The position numbers were made by a program, and so were the translations under genes. A stretch of 64,000 nucleotides of DNA from Anaerotruncus massiliensis (ex Togo et al. 2026). Lineage in GTDB: Bacteria; Bacillota; Clostridia; Oscillospirales; Ruminococcaceae. The notes under the pieces were generated by a model, which saw only the letters and a list, made by a program, of their open reading frames with translations, did no database searches and was not told the origin of the DNA. This document shows positions 63,991 to 64,000 of the stretch, piece after piece. Positions within the stretch are counted from its first letter, which is position 1; the number at the start of each line of letters is the position of its first letter. The stretch is taken from assembly GCF_900199635.1 (NCBI RefSeq), contig NZ_LT962687.1, positions 494,863 to 558,862 of the forward strand. Reading direction: 5' to 3'.

Positions 63991-64000
63991 GAACGTATGT
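63991..64000 (-). promoter_or_regulatory. Partial LexA (DinR) box at the window edge
   Basis: GAACGTATGT fits every visible position of the Gram-positive SOS box GAACRNRYGTTC; the last two bases fall outside the window. It is 20 bases before the polymerase start codon. Confidence 0.45.

Larger units (their letters stand above)
24735..64000. mobile_element. Large prophage, lambda-like head and contractile tail, right end outside window
   Basis: A contiguous set of recombinase, immunity, replication, late-control, packaging, head, tail and lysis genes is bounded on the left by the split cotJC. The 5' half of cotJC, which should mark the other end, is not found up to base 64,000. The element is therefore at least 39 kb, and the genes from 58,500 to 64,000 are most simply part of it. 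All structural genes seen are intact, so the prophage may be functional. The placement of the right-hand repair cluster inside the element is an inference. Confidence 0.85.

Noticed and set aside
58486-64000. Right prophage end (att site with cotJC 5' half) inside the window
   Set aside because: No N-terminal CotJC sequence could be found on either strand up to base 64,000; the boundary is assumed to lie outside.
1-64000. tRNA, rRNA, tmRNA or riboswitch genes
   Set aside because: No cloverleaf with conserved T-loop, no rRNA stretch and no recognisable riboswitch core was found by eye; a covariance-model scan would be needed to exclude them fully.

Overview
This window comes from a GC-rich, spore-forming Firmicute, most likely a Clostridia member of the Oscillospirales type. 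The evidence is remA, a PrkC-type kinase with PASTA domains, YugP, a cotJC-type spore coat gene and SD-rich Gram-positive gene starts. It divides into a host chromosome part (about 1-24,730) and a large prophage (about 24,735 to the right edge).

Host part. The left edge carries the biotin carrier and carboxyltransferase subunits of a decarboxylase/carboxylase (oadA type). A promoter at 1909-1937 then opens a long collinear housekeeping run: yicC, remA, gmk, rpoZ, coaBC, priA, def, fmt, yugP, rsmB, rlmN, prpC, prkC, rsgA, thiN. Two lipoproteins and a chloramphenicol-acetyltransferase-like protein are interspersed. After it come galM, a secreted protein with five Ig-like repeats on the minus strand, an RNase Z-like hydrolase, and the 3' part of cotJC.

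Prophage. cotJC is broken after its N-terminal third, exactly where a large serine recombinase gene ends. Inward from there lie a lipoprotein, a CI-like repressor, a strong divergent promoter with a possible leader RNA, HTH regulators, SSB, a ParA/DUF3102 pair, a duplicated primase domain, a primase-helicase and an ArpU/sigma-like late regulator. A late control region (10-bp iterons, a promoter, an immediately adjacent terminator, a palindromic cos candidate) precedes a complete morphogenesis module: lambda-like terminase, gpW, portal and a fused protease-capsid, followed by a contractile tail with sheath, tube, a frameshifted chaperone, tape measure, baseplate and two paralogous fibre tips. 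Holin and GH25 endolysin genes end that module. A set of small accessory genes follows, then a minus-strand DNA repair cluster: Y-family polymerase, a small protein, SRAP, Ku and ATP-dependent DNA ligase.

The missing 5' part of cotJC is not visible anywhere in the window, so the element probably continues past base 64,000 and the repair cluster is probably phage cargo. The most interesting reading is a sporulation-linked prophage. It splits a mother-cell coat gene in the way skin splits sigK and SPbeta splits spsM, so excision would be needed to rebuild the gene. It also carries end-joining and lesion-bypass enzymes of the kind that act in spores. This combination is inferred, not demonstrated.
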